Positions 17,318-25,538 of a DNA stretch of 64,000 nucleotides are shown here, in pieces. A program made the translations under genes and the position numbers. Position 1 is the first letter of the stretch. The number at the start of each line of letters is the position of its first letter. A model generated the notes under the pieces. That model was not told where the DNA came from, searched no databases, and was given only the letters and a program-made list of their open reading frames with translations. The DNA lies in the NCBI RefSeq assembly GCF_019711375.1, contig NZ_CP081295.1, positions 2,076,001 to 2,140,000 on the forward strand, read 5' to 3'. The DNA comes from Qipengyuania aurantiaca. GTDB lineage: Bacteria; Pseudomonadota; Alphaproteobacteria; Sphingomonadales; Sphingomonadaceae.

Positions 17318-18462
17318 GCCAGCAGGCCCTCGACGGGCCGCGCCGTGCGGTTCGGAAACAGCTCACGCATCACCTTTTCCGCATCCATCCCGTAATGGTC
17401 GGCCATCGCGCCGGCCATGAGCGCTTCCAGCGACTGGGTCGGCATTAGATCACGACGTTCGAACAGGTTTTGCGGCGCTAGGCCCGGCCAATCGGCCACG
17501 ACCCTGCCGCCGCGCACCGAACCGCCCAGCAGCAGCGCCGCGCTACCCGTGCCGTGGTCGGTGCCGTTGGTCCCGTTCATCGCGACGGTGCGGCCGAATT
17601 CGGTAACGACCATCACGAGCGTGTCCTTCCACACAGGGCCGATGCCCTTGCGGAACTCGGCGATGAGCCCGTCGAGCTGGCGGAAGCGATTGTCGAGCAT
17701 CCCCATCTGGTTGGCGTGGCTGTCCCAGCCGGGCAAATCGACCATGGCTATCCGCGCGCCTTGCGGATCGCGCAGCATACGCGCGGCGAGCACGCCGACG
17801 TCGGTGGCGCGCGCGAGATTGCGCATGTCGGAAGCGTCGGCAATCCCGTCGGCCTGCTGCGCCGCCTGCCACAGCGCGGCCAGCTGCGAGTCGGCGGAAT
17901 AGAGGTCGGGTAGCCGCTCGATCAGTCCCTCGCTCGCCTTGGGCAACGGGCTGGGGGCGTAGGTCGAGGCCGGATTGTCGCCGCGCAGGGCCAGCGGAAG
18001 GGCGGATGCCAGGGCTATGGCCGGAAGTTCGCCGCCGCCGGCGAGACCGAGGAAGCGGTTGAGAAAGCCGTCGCGGCGCTGGAAGGGCTGCGTGCCGCCT
18101 GTCTCGAGCAGGTTCTGCGCGTCGAAATGCGAGCGTTCGCGATAATCGGTCGCCACGGCGTGCGCGACAAGCGCCTCGCCATCGGCATAGAGCTTGCCCA
18201 CCTCAGCCAGCCGCGGATGCAGCGAGAACATCCCGTCGAGCTTGGGCGCACCGGCATAGGCCTTGACCCAGCGGGCACGGTGCTGGCGGTAGGCGGGATC
18301 GGCCAGCGGTGCGGCGAGTGCCAGCCCGTCAGTCGCCCCGCGCATCACGAGGACGAGCAGGCGTTTCTCGCTCGCCGCGCGGGCGAAGGCGAACTTGGGG
18401 CCAAGGGCGGCAAGGCTCGCCCCTGCCATCGATCCGGCCAGCATGGTGCGTCGTGTCAGCAT
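17314..18462 (-). CDS. DUF1501 family Tat-exported protein
   Basis: A 382-residue protein with a twin-arginine signal peptide (MLTRRTMLAGSMAGASLAAL, then FAFARA). Family hallmarks are VMRGATDGLALAAPL, SHFDAQNLLETGG, MVDLPGWDSHANQMG, VVTEFGRTVAMNGTNGTDHG and LLGGSVRGGRV. These proteins belong to the alkaline-phosphatase-like fold (sulfatase-like) of unknown activity. It is translated two bases after the DUF1800 gene on the same strand, the usual pairing of these families, which are exported together or function jointly. The start at MLTRRTM is set by the Tat motif; the frame runs open to 18693 inside the DUF1800 gene. Confidence 0.9.
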   Translation of the reverse strand: MLTRRTMLAGSMAGASLAALGPKFAFARAASEKRLLVLVMRGATDGLALAAPLADPAYRQHRARWVKAYAGAPKLDGMFSLHPRLAEVGKLYADGEALVAHAVATDYRERSHFDAQNLLETGGTQPFQRRDGFLNRFLGLAGGGELPAIALASALPLALRGDNPASTYAPSPLPKASEGLIERLPDLYSADSQLAALWQAAQQADGIADASDMRNLARATDVGVLAARMLRDPQGARIAMVDLPGWDSHANQMGMLDNRFRQLDGLIAEFRKGIGPVWKDTLVMVVTEFGRTVAMNGTNGTDHGTGSAALLLGGSVRGGRVVADWPGLAPQNLFERRDLMPTQSLEALMAGAMADHYGMDAEKVMRELFPNRTARPVEGLLA

Positions 18463-18464
18463 CG

Positions 18465-19847
18465 CTATCTCCGCATCATTTCGGGCGATACGAGCAGCAG
18501 GGCAAACCCCATCTCGTTGCTTTCGGCCCATCGAATGGTTTGCATCGTGCTCTCGGACAGCGAGCCGGGGAACATGGCTTCGGCGAGCGCGCGCGTGTCT
18601 TCGAGTCGCATTTCGGCGGCGAACCGCTCGGCTGCCTCCACCCTCCGAAGTAACGAACTGGGCGCAGCCCAGCCACCTTCCCTGTCGTCCCACCCTGCGG
18701 GAGATCTAGGTTTCCAAACCTCTTGTCCCAGTGCGCGCATCATCCCGGCAAAATTCCCATCAATCTGGGAAACTTCCCCTCCTGCGCGCAGCATTGCGAT
18801 TGCCCATTCCCAAGGCTGGCGGAACTTAACCGGTCCCGGCTCCCAGCATTCTTGAGAATCAATCAGGGACAAATACACGCTCGGCAAATGGCCGTCGGTT
18901 TTCGTGAACGTGGAACTCAGTCGCTCCACGAGTGCCTTCGGAGGTGCATCGCCCGCAAAATGGCGCGCTAGCTTTTCTGCAACGAACAGTGCGGTTGAAG
19001 GGTGGCGAGCAAGATCCTCAAGAATAGCGATCGCTTGGCCCGCGCCGTTGTCAATATAGCGACGGCCAAGAACGATCCGCTGTCCCGGTTGGTGGAACCA
19101 GTCGAAAAACGACGCGCCGCGACCCTGTGGCACGGCTTTATCGGCGTAAGGAATGCCCTCGATAGTCCAACCGGTCAAGGCCAAGGCCAGTTCGGTCACA
19201 TCATTTTGCGAATACCCACCGTCGACACCGAGTGTGTGCAATTCAAGTATCTCGCGCCCCAGGTTCTCGTTGAAGCCCCTCTTACTCTGCCTTTTGCGAG
19301 TGCGGTATTTCGCTGCCGAGCTGGAAGGTCCAAGCGATCGAAACTGATCAAGGTAAGCCAGCATCGCTGGATGCAAAGCGGCCGCTTTCAAAAGATCGAC
19401 GAAGAAACCGTTGACATGCGGTCGGACTGCACCGAATTCATAAGGCGCAAGCAGCATGGGCACTTGCGATTTGTCTGACGACACGGCGAAATGATTTGCC
19501 CAAAAATGGACCATCCGCTCCATGAACGGTGTATCTGTCGCAAATGCCAGACGAGCTCGTATGGCAATGTCACCGTTTACGGAGGCACGGACTGCCTTTC
19601 GGCGCTCCTTCAGAAGAAGACTACGTTCCTTGCCTTCTGCTTCGTCGCGCATCGAGCGAAAGGTGTAGGTGGCTTCTACCGCACGCCGGACGGCTTTGGC
19701 GCCAATGGCGCGTCCGGCAACTTCTGAAGGTGAGGGCCGATAGGCCTCGATCTGCCGGACCAGCCAGGCGCGCGGATCGCTCGGCAGGGCATCGCCCCGG
19801 CGATAGCCGAGGCCGAAGCGGTTGAGGGCGATGGCGAGTGGGGTCAT
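18465..19847 (-). CDS. DUF1800 family protein with a compositionally distinct middle
   Basis: A 460-residue protein of the DUF1800 family, the usual partner of DUF1501. Conserved parts are IALNRFGLG, MVHFWANHFAVSS, NENLGREILELHTLGVDGGY, VTELALALTGWTI and HPSTALFVAEKLARHFAGD. No biochemical function is established. The first and last parts have the G+C-rich codon use of the neighbours, but about 18650-19720 is visibly richer in A and T, which points to replacement of an internal segment by recombination. It overlaps nothing and is followed after two bases by the DUF1501 gene. The start MTPLAIALNRF fits the family. Confidence 0.88.
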   Translation of the reverse strand: MTPLAIALNRFGLGYRRGDALPSDPRAWLVRQIEAYRPSPSEVAGRAIGAKAVRRAVEATYTFRSMRDEAEGKERSLLLKERRKAVRASVNGDIAIRARLAFATDTPFMERMVHFWANHFAVSSDKSQVPMLLAPYEFGAVRPHVNGFFVDLLKAAALHPAMLAYLDQFRSLGPSSSAAKYRTRKRQSKRGFNENLGREILELHTLGVDGGYSQNDVTELALALTGWTIEGIPYADKAVPQGRGASFFDWFHQPGQRIVLGRRYIDNGAGQAIAILEDLARHPSTALFVAEKLARHFAGDAPPKALVERLSSTFTKTDGHLPSVYLSLIDSQECWEPGPVKFRQPWEWAIAMLRAGGEVSQIDGNFAGMMRALGQEVWKPRSPAGWDDREGGWAAPSSLLRRVEAAERFAAEMRLEDTRALAEAMFPGSLSESTMQTIRWAESNEMGFALLLVSPEMMRR

Positions 19848-19884
19848 GGCGTCGGTTCTTGTCCGTTCCTTCAGTCAGGGCAAC

Positions 19885-21246
19885 TCACGCCGCCCGTTTT
19901 GGTCCCCCGCCGCTGAAGTGCCTTGCTAGGAGGCCGGGCATGAATGCCACCTGTAACGCGGCGCGCGCGACGAGGAACAGGCTGAAAGAAAGCCACAATC
20001 CGTGGCTTCCCAGCGGCCAGCTGACCCATAGCGCCAGCGCGTAGACAATCGCCGCGCCGATCATCGTCAGCAGCAGCCTGTGCGTCCAACTCGCCCCGAC
20101 ATAGACCCCGTCGAGGACGAAGCCGGCCAGGCCGAGGAAGGGGATGACCACCAGCCAGGGCGCCAGCGCCTGCGCCTCGATCCGGACCGCCTCGGTCGCG
20201 GCGAAGCTGGCTAAGATCGGGTCGGCGAGCAGGAAGAAGCCGCCAGCGACCAGCGCGGCGGCGACCATGCCGCGCCACAGGATCGCGCGGATATAGAAGA
20301 TGAAACCGCGCCGGTCGTGCGCGCCCGCGCGCTCGCCATTCAATACCTGCGCAGCGTTCTCGAACCCGTCGAGCAGCAGGGCGGTGAAGATGAAGAGCTG
20401 GTAGATGATCCCGTTTGCCGCCAGCACCACCGCGCCGCGCTCGGCCGAAAGGCGGGTGATCCCGGCCAGAGCCACCACGAGCACCACCGTGCGCAGGAAG
20501 AGGTCGCGATTGACGGTAAGGAAGGGGCGCAGCTCGGCCAGCTTGGCCACCCCGCCCGCCCTGGCCCGCGCCACCAGCACGGCGCCCTGCGCCCCGCCGA
20601 GCATGATCGCGGCCAGCACGGCAAGCTTGGCGTATTCGGCGATGAAGCTCGACCAGCCGATCCCGGCGATGCCCCAGTCGAGGCCGAGCACGAACCACAG
20701 GCCCAGCCCGACGTTGAGGAGGTTGTAGGCGACCTCCACCAGCAGCACCGTCTTCATCCGGCGCTGGCCGACGAGGAAGCCGATCATCGCGAAATTCGCC
20801 ATGACCGCGGGCGCGCTCCAGTACCGGATGTCCGCATAAACCCCCGCCGCCTCGCGCACCGCGCCGCTCGCTCCTAAAGCGTCCAGCGCCAGAGGCAGCA
20901 GCAGCGGCTTGGCGAGGATCAGCAGCGCGGCGATGGCGAGGCCGATGATCAGTCCCCGCAGCAGCACCAGCGCCTGCGCCTCGGCGCCCGAGCGCGTGCC
21001 TTCCTGTGCCACCAGCCCGGTGGTGCCGGTCTTGAGGAAGTTCATCACCGTGAAGAGGACGGCGAACAGCCGCGCGCCCACGTCGACCGCACCTTGCGTC
21101 GGCGCATCGCCCAGCCGCCCGACAATCCAGATGTCGCCGATGCCGATCAGCGCAGTGGCGACATTGGTCACCATGGCAGGCAGGGCAATCGCCCAGATGG
21201 CGCGCGTATCGAGAGGGGTGGGAGGGGAGGCGGTGGTGGCGGTCAC
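19885..21246 (-). CDS. MATE family multidrug/Na+ exporter, DinF-like
   Basis: A 453-residue inner-membrane protein with about twelve hydrophobic helices in two homologous halves, as in the MATE superfamily. The first half starts [19 protein letters not shown] and carries [11 protein letters not shown]; the region [20 protein letters not shown] resembles the DinF branch. It should export drugs or metabolites against Na+ or H+. The GTG at 21246 is chosen as the start because aagggag lies about seven bases upstream; a TTG at 21264 is in the same frame. It is 37 bases from the DUF1800 start, so the three genes may be co-transcribed. Two tRNA genes lie upstream on the same strand. Confidence 0.88.
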   Translation of the reverse strand: MTATTASPPTPLDTRAIWAIALPAMVTNVATALIGIGDIWIVGRLGDAPTQGAVDVGARLFAVLFTVMNFLKTGTTGLVAQEGTRSGAEAQALVLLRGLIIGLAIAALLILAKPLLLPLALDALGASGAVREAAGVYADIRYWSAPAVMANFAMIGFLVGQRRMKTVLLVEVAYNLLNVGLGLWFVLGLDWGIAGIGWSSFIAEYAKLAVLAAIMLGGAQGAVLVARARAGGVAKLAELRPFLTVNRDLFLRTVVLVVALAGITRLSAERGAVVLAANGIIYQLFIFTALLLDGFENAAQVLNGERAGAHDRRGFIFYIRAILWRGMVAAALVAGGFFLLADPILASFAATEAVRIEAQALAPWLVVIPFLGLAGFVLDGVYVGASWTHRLLLTMIGAAIVYALALWVSWPLGSHGLWLSFSLFLVARAALQVAFMPGLLARHFSGGGPKRAA

Positions 21247-21275
21247 TCGCTCACTCCCTTGCAATGTTCAACGTG

Positions 21276-21352
21276 TGGTCGGGGAGACAAGATTCGAACT
21301 TGCGACCCCCTGTACCCAAAACAGGTGCGCTACCAGGCTGCGCCACTCCCCG
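21276..21352 (-). tRNA. tRNA-Pro (TGG)
   Basis: A complete cloverleaf on the minus strand with acceptor cggggag / ctccccg, D-arm gcgcagcctggtagcgc, T-arm with gttcgaatc, and an encoded CCA end. The anticodon stem cctgt / acagg frames the loop tttgggt, giving anticodon TGG. Proline is clear from the anticodon and the C1-G72 pair. Confidence 0.95.
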
Positions 21353-21385
21353 ACACGTACGTCGAACTTCTGACCGGACGGCTGT

Positions 21386-21462
21386 TGGTAGGCCCGGCAG
21401 GACTCGAACCCGCGACCTAGCCGTTATGAGCGGCCAGCTCTAACCAACTGAGCTACGGGCCC
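21386..21462 (-). tRNA. tRNA with CAT anticodon (Ile2 or elongator Met)
   Basis: A complete cloverleaf with acceptor gggcccg / cgggcct, D-arm gctcagttggttagagc, anticodon loop ctcataa, T-arm gggttcgagtc and an encoded CCA. It is not an initiator because it has a normal first base pair and no run of three G-C pairs typical of fMet anticodon stems. The ggtcgc variable region resembles the CAT isoleucine tRNA modified by TilS more than elongator Met, but I cannot decide without a model comparison. Confidence 0.9.
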
Positions 21463-21541
21463 CCGCCAACCATCCGAGAAGGCGAAACCGCCGCCTAGCG
21501 CCGCCCTTGGCGCGAGGCAAGCAGCGAAAGGGCAAATTTGC

Positions 21542-23248
21542 CTATCCCGCGGCGTTTTCGGGCGCGGGCGCGGTCTCGGCGGCGGTCAGCAGCGGGAGCG
21601 ACAGCACCAGCCGGTCGCCATCGCGCAGCAGCTCGCCGCCCGAGGAACGGGCCTCCGCGCGCGCCAGCCTCAGCGAGAAGCCCGCGCCGAAGATCCCGGC
21701 GCTCAGCGCGCCCGTGCTGGGCCGCGTTTCGACCGAAAACACGTCCTCCGCCTCGCGCAGGGTGGCGGGCAGGGTGGTGGCGAATTCGATCTGGTCGCCG
21801 GCGGTGTCGAGGTCGAGGCGGATCGTCTCGCCCGCCGCCGTGGCCCCGGCGATCGTGGCGAGGAGGCGCCAGGCGAGCATCTCGGCTTCCGACTGGTCGA
21901 GAGCGAGCGGGGCGCTAGCATCGCCCAGATGCGCATCGAAGCGCGCCACGCGCGGGCTCAGCACGGTCTGCAACTGCATGACCTGGCGGCGCGCAATGGC
22001 GGCGAAATCGCAGTGGCCCGCTTCGAGTTCGAGCACGCCCGCCTCGAGCTTGGCCAGCCGGTCGAGCTCGTCGAAACCGGCAAGGATATGCGCCGAATCG
22101 CCCGCGATGGTGGCGGCGATGCTGCGGTATTCGTGCGGGACCGGGCCGATCATCTGCTGCTGGATGATCTCGGCATAGCCCTGCATGGCGTTGACCGGCG
22201 TGCGCAGCTCGTGGAGCAGCTGGCGCAGGCGGTCGGCGGCAGCCTCGCGCCCGTCGGCCACCTCGGCAGCGACCCGGCGCAGGCGCCCGACATAGCCGAA
22301 GAAGCGGCCTTCGTTGCGGGTGAAGCGCGGGGTGGCGTCGAGGATCCACTCGCCCGCAATGCGCGGTGCGCCGCGCAGGGCGATGCGCAGGTTGCTCAAG
22401 GGCTGGCGGCGGCTGATGGCATCGACCAGCGCGCTGGAGCCGAGCGTCTTCAGGTCGGTGCCCACGATCATGGGCGCGGTAGAGCCCTCGGCCCAGTCGA
22501 CCCGGCCGCGCGAATCGGCGCTGAAGATGAAGTGTTCGAGAGGTCCGGGTTCGCCCCGGTCCTCGTCGCCCATCGGCAGGCGCGGGGCCTCGGCATCGCT
22601 GGCGGGCGGAGCGGCGCCGGATGCGCGCGCGCGGCGGAAGCCTTCGATCCGTTCGACCAGCGAGCGCACGTCGTCCTTTCCCGGCGCGCTGCGCGGCTCG
22701 TGCGCGGCGGGCGGCGCGGATTCTTCGGTAGCGGGCTGGGTGTCCTCGATCTCCGGCCGGGGCCTTTCGGTCGGCGGGGCGAGCTCTTCCATCAGCTCGA
22801 GCGGTTCGGGTTCGGGCAGGGCGCGGTCGGACACGCCAAGCCGGTCGAGTACCTCCACCGCCTCGCGCGGCAGATCGCGGCGATGGCGCAGGAAGCCGCG
22901 CGCACGGATTGGCAGCTTCGGGATGAGTTCGGCCCACTCGCCGCCCCGCAATTGCGCGCGATAGAGCGCCGCGGCGGCGACATGGGGATGCGCCTCGCCG
23001 AACCATTTGACGAGTTCGGGATTGCGGAAGCGCCAGCCGCTCTCGCCCACGATTGCCGCGCGGGTCTTGGCCGGGATCATCTCGCCCAGCGCGATCAGGC
23101 GGAGGTATGCCGCAGCCTTCAACGCACGATCGCCGGCCTGCGGCCGCTCGCCGAGCAAGTCGATGAGCTGGCGGAACTGCGTCTTCGCCGCACGCTCGCC
23201 GGTTGCGCGCAAGCGCAGCACAGTGGCAAGGCGGTCGTCGAAATGCAT
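21542..23248 (-). CDS. Histidine-kinase-like protein with degenerate ATPase domain
   Basis: A 568-residue soluble protein. Residues 1-150 are helical, 150-230 are a Pro/Glu/Ala-rich linker, 230-330 resemble a PAS-like fold (LEHFIFSADSRGRVDWAEG), and a HisKA-like segment LLHELRTPVNAMQGYAEII carries H346 as phospho-acceptor. The C-terminal HATPase region is abnormal: where the N-box should have Asn pairs it reads AEMLAWRLLATIAGATAAG, no DxGxG box is seen, and only the G2-like GAGFSLRLARAEARSSGGEL is kept. It may act as a phosphotransfer protein and not as a kinase. It is alone, followed by the tRNAs. Confidence 0.82.
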   Translation of the reverse strand: MHFDDRLATVLRLRATGERAAKTQFRQLIDLLGERPQAGDRALKAAAYLRLIALGEMIPAKTRAAIVGESGWRFRNPELVKWFGEAHPHVAAAALYRAQLRGGEWAELIPKLPIRARGFLRHRRDLPREAVEVLDRLGVSDRALPEPEPLELMEELAPPTERPRPEIEDTQPATEESAPPAAHEPRSAPGKDDVRSLVERIEGFRRARASGAAPPASDAEAPRLPMGDEDRGEPGPLEHFIFSADSRGRVDWAEGSTAPMIVGTDLKTLGSSALVDAISRRQPLSNLRIALRGAPRIAGEWILDATPRFTRNEGRFFGYVGRLRRVAAEVADGREAAADRLRQLLHELRTPVNAMQGYAEIIQQQMIGPVPHEYRSIAATIAGDSAHILAGFDELDRLAKLEAGVLELEAGHCDFAAIARRQVMQLQTVLSPRVARFDAHLGDASAPLALDQSEAEMLAWRLLATIAGATAAGETIRLDLDTAGDQIEFATTLPATLREAEDVFSVETRPSTGALSAGIFGAGFSLRLARAEARSSGGELLRDGDRLVLSLPLLTAAETAPAPENAAG

Positions 23249-23417
23249 TCAGTCTCCGGCTAAAGGGCGCGAGTATGGAGGATGGGCCATCGCACATCTG
23301 CCCTCATCCAGGCTCAACAGATATAGTTAAGCGGCCATTTACCCCAGCTGCACGCTCTCCTGCGTTGCAATGTGGGACGATTGCTGGCAAAGATAATAAT
23401 GTTAGCCAATCGGATGG

Positions 23418-23447
23418 TTGCGCACTTCCAACATTTCATGTGCGCAA
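23418..23447. promoter_or_regulatory. Probable operator upstream of the Lrp-family gene
   Basis: TTGCGCAC and GTGCGCAA are perfect reverse complements with a 14-base A/T-rich spacer, ending 42 bases before the Lrp ATG at 23490. Lrp/AsnC proteins often bind such dyads and control their own promoter, so autoregulation is likely. The divergent kinase-like gene starts 170 bases away. Confidence 0.6.
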
Positions 23448-23489
23448 AACGATCCCCTTGGCATGCCGTCTGAACGGGGAAGAATCGCC

Positions 23490-23951
23490 ATGGCCAATCT
23501 CGACGATATCGATCGTCGCCTGCTGTCGGAACTGCAGGATGAAGGCAGAATCACCAATGTCGAGCTGGCGCATCGCGTCGGCCTGACCGCGCCGCCCTGT
23601 CTGCGCCGCGTCCGCGCGCTGGAGGAAGAGGGCGTGATCCGCGGCTACCACGCCGATCTCGACCCGTCGAAGCTGGGCTTCTCGATCACCGTCTTCGCCA
23701 TGGTCAGCCTGAAGAGCCAGGCGGAAGACGCGCTGCGCGAATTCGAGGCTGCGATGAAGGATCTGCCCGAAGTGCGCGAAGTCCACATGCTCAACGGCGA
23801 GATCGACTTCATCATCAAGATCGTCAGCCGCGACCTGCAGGCCTTCCAGGAATTCCTGACCAGCAAGCTGACGCCCGCGCCCAATGTGGCGAGCGTGAAG
23901 ACCTCGCTGACGATCCGCACCAGCAAGAACGATCCCGGCGTCCCGCTATGA
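23490..23951 (+). CDS. Lrp/AsnC-family transcriptional regulator
   Basis: A 153-residue protein. Residues 5-60 form the winged helix-turn-helix of the family (DDIDRRLLSELQDEGRITN, ELAHRVGLTAPPCLRRVRAL), and the rest is the RAM ligand-binding domain with MVSLKSQAEDALREFEAAM and the VREVHMLNGEIDFIIKIVS strand. It is probably an amino-acid-responsive regulator; the ligand is not evident. The start at MANLDDID follows the usual length. The gene overlaps the next one by four bases (ATGA at 23948-23951), and a dyad 43-72 bases upstream of its start could be its own operator. Confidence 0.92.
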   Translation: MANLDDIDRRLLSELQDEGRITNVELAHRVGLTAPPCLRRVRALEEEGVIRGYHADLDPSKLGFSITVFAMVSLKSQAEDALREFEAAMKDLPEVREVHMLNGEIDFIIKIVSRDLQAFQEFLTSKLTPAPNVASVKTSLTIRTSKNDPGVPL

Positions 23952-24376
23952 GCAAGACCCTGACCGGCCATTGCCTCGGCGGTGCGGTCACGGTGGAGCT
24001 TTTAGGCGCCAAGGACGAACTTGAAATCTGCCAATGCACCATGTGCCGCCGCTGGGGCGGGGCTTTCTACGCGGCCTTGGCGGGGGACAGCTTCACGCTC
24101 GGCGGTGAGGAGTCAATCACCGCCTACGCTTCGAGCGATTGGGGCGAGCGGGCCTTTTGCTCGAAATGCGGGACGAATATCTGGTGGCGCTTCAAGCCGA
24201 CCGGCAATCGCAGCTTTTCGGCTGGCCTATTCGATGGTTCGGCGAAGCTCGGCATCGAGAAGGAAATCCTCGTCGATGAAGCGGCGGACTGGTGCCGGCT
24301 GCAGGGCGACCATCCCCGCCAGAGCGGCGAGGAAGTGATCGCCGAGGCCAAGGCCGCCGGTTTCACCTTCGACTGA
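23948..24376 (+). CDS. GFA-family zinc protein
   Basis: A 142-residue protein of the glutathione-dependent formaldehyde-activating enzyme (GFA/CENP-V) family, small zinc-binding proteins of largely unknown reaction. The cysteine pattern is complete: C9 in GHCLGG, C28, C30 and C33 in ICQCTMCRRW, and C71 and C74 in FCSKCGT. No membrane segment. The ATG overlaps the Lrp stop, so it is translated with that regulator and may be one of its targets. The following gene is convergent with a ten-base gap. Confidence 0.88.
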   Translation: MSKTLTGHCLGGAVTVELLGAKDELEICQCTMCRRWGGAFYAALAGDSFTLGGEESITAYASSDWGERAFCSKCGTNIWWRFKPTGNRSFSAGLFDGSAKLGIEKEILVDEAADWCRLQGDHPRQSGEEVIAEAKAAGFTFD

Positions 24377-24386
24377 TGGCCGCGCC

Positions 24387-25511
24387 TCAGATCTCGAACA
24401 AGTCCGCCAGAATCGTGCCCTCGTCGAGATCGAGCCGGTCGGGGTTGGGGCTGTCGTAAAACACCAGCAGGCGGCGGTTTCCATCCTCGTCGGTGAAGAA
24501 TTCGATGCCCTCCGGGTGGTCAGCGTCCAACTTGACGGGGAGGTCGAACAGCCGCTCGGGACGATGCAGCTTGACCGTTTCCTCGTCCTCTGGTTCCTCG
24601 TTCACCCAGTCGTTCCAGCGGTAGATCGCGCAGCGTCCGTCGAGGTCCTGCGTGGGTCCGGCAAGGATCAGCAGGTCGTCGCCATCGAGCAGCAGGTCGC
24701 GGATGCCGAGGCCGCCCAGATCCATCAGCCGCTTGAAGGGCTTGCCGGGCAGGTGAAGCTTGCCGCTCTCCTTGGGCTCGATCTGCGGTTCGAGCAGCAG
24801 GGCAAAGGTCTGGATGACCGGGCCGCGCAGTCCCAATGCGATGCGCTCCGGCCCGGCGGCGGCGATGCCCTCGATATCGAAACCGCCTTCCTTGGCCGCC
24901 ATGCGCAGCGAGGGGCCGACCAGCGGGTCCTTCGCCATGTAGCGCCCCAGTTTGCTGCCGTATTTCGCCTTTTGCGAGACCAGCCCGGCGCGGCGGTCCC
25001 CGTCTTCCTTGACCGGTACGGCATGGCCGTCCTCGTCATAGAGCAGCGGGATGCGCGCCAGCACGCAGCGCGGGCGGGTGTCCTTCAAGTCGGCCAGCTT
25101 TTCCAGGTCGATGCAATCGGGTTCTGCCCCGTCGTCGCGCGGATCGGGGCGGGTGCGCGAATGGCTGCCGGTCACCCACAACCAGCCGTCGATCGCGGCC
25201 AGCCCCTCGATGTCCATCTCCTCCTCCGGGTCCTTCAGGTCGATGAAGTCCTTGAGCGGATAGCGCGTGTGGTTCTCGTACCAGCCGTATTGGCCGGGGG
25301 TCAGCCGTTCGACCCCATGCGCCTCGTCACCCGCCACGAAGAGCGTCTCGCCGCAAAAGGCGCTGGCGGAGATGTCGTGGATGGGATGCTCATCTTCGTG
25401 CGCATCGCCGGAGAACTTGAGCTTCAGATGCCCGACCGGTTCGCGCGGGGCGGGCAGGTCGTCGCTGTTGGTGAAGGGCTGGGGCTTGAGGGTCATGGGC
25501 ATTGAACCCAT
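24387..25511 (-). CDS. DUF3616 family protein
   Basis: A 374-residue soluble protein recognised as DUF3616 from its repeated beta-propeller-like strands, for example LFVAGDEAHGVERL, DIEGLAAIDGWLWVTGSHSR, FDIEGIAAAGPERIALGLRGP and HPEGIEFFTDEDGNRRLLVF. No function is known. No signal peptide is seen. ATG codons at 25511, 25502 and 25496 are all possible starts; the first is used here. It lies 27 bases after accC on the same strand and so may end the holin-aroQ-accB-accC transcript. Confidence 0.8.
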   Translation of the reverse strand: MGSMPMTLKPQPFTNSDDLPAPREPVGHLKLKFSGDAHEDEHPIHDISASAFCGETLFVAGDEAHGVERLTPGQYGWYENHTRYPLKDFIDLKDPEEEMDIEGLAAIDGWLWVTGSHSRTRPDPRDDGAEPDCIDLEKLADLKDTRPRCVLARIPLLYDEDGHAVPVKEDGDRRAGLVSQKAKYGSKLGRYMAKDPLVGPSLRMAAKEGGFDIEGIAAAGPERIALGLRGPVIQTFALLLEPQIEPKESGKLHLPGKPFKRLMDLGGLGIRDLLLDGDDLLILAGPTQDLDGRCAIYRWNDWVNEEPEDEETVKLHRPERLFDLPVKLDADHPEGIEFFTDEDGNRRLLVFYDSPNPDRLDLDEGTILADLFEI

Positions 25512-25538
25512 GACCCTGCCGATTGGTTCACCGGGGAC

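Noticed and set aside
21386..21462. CAT-anticodon tRNA as initiator tRNA
   Set aside because: The first pair is G-U and not the unpaired C-A of fMet, and the anticodon stem does not have the three consecutive G-C pairs of initiators.
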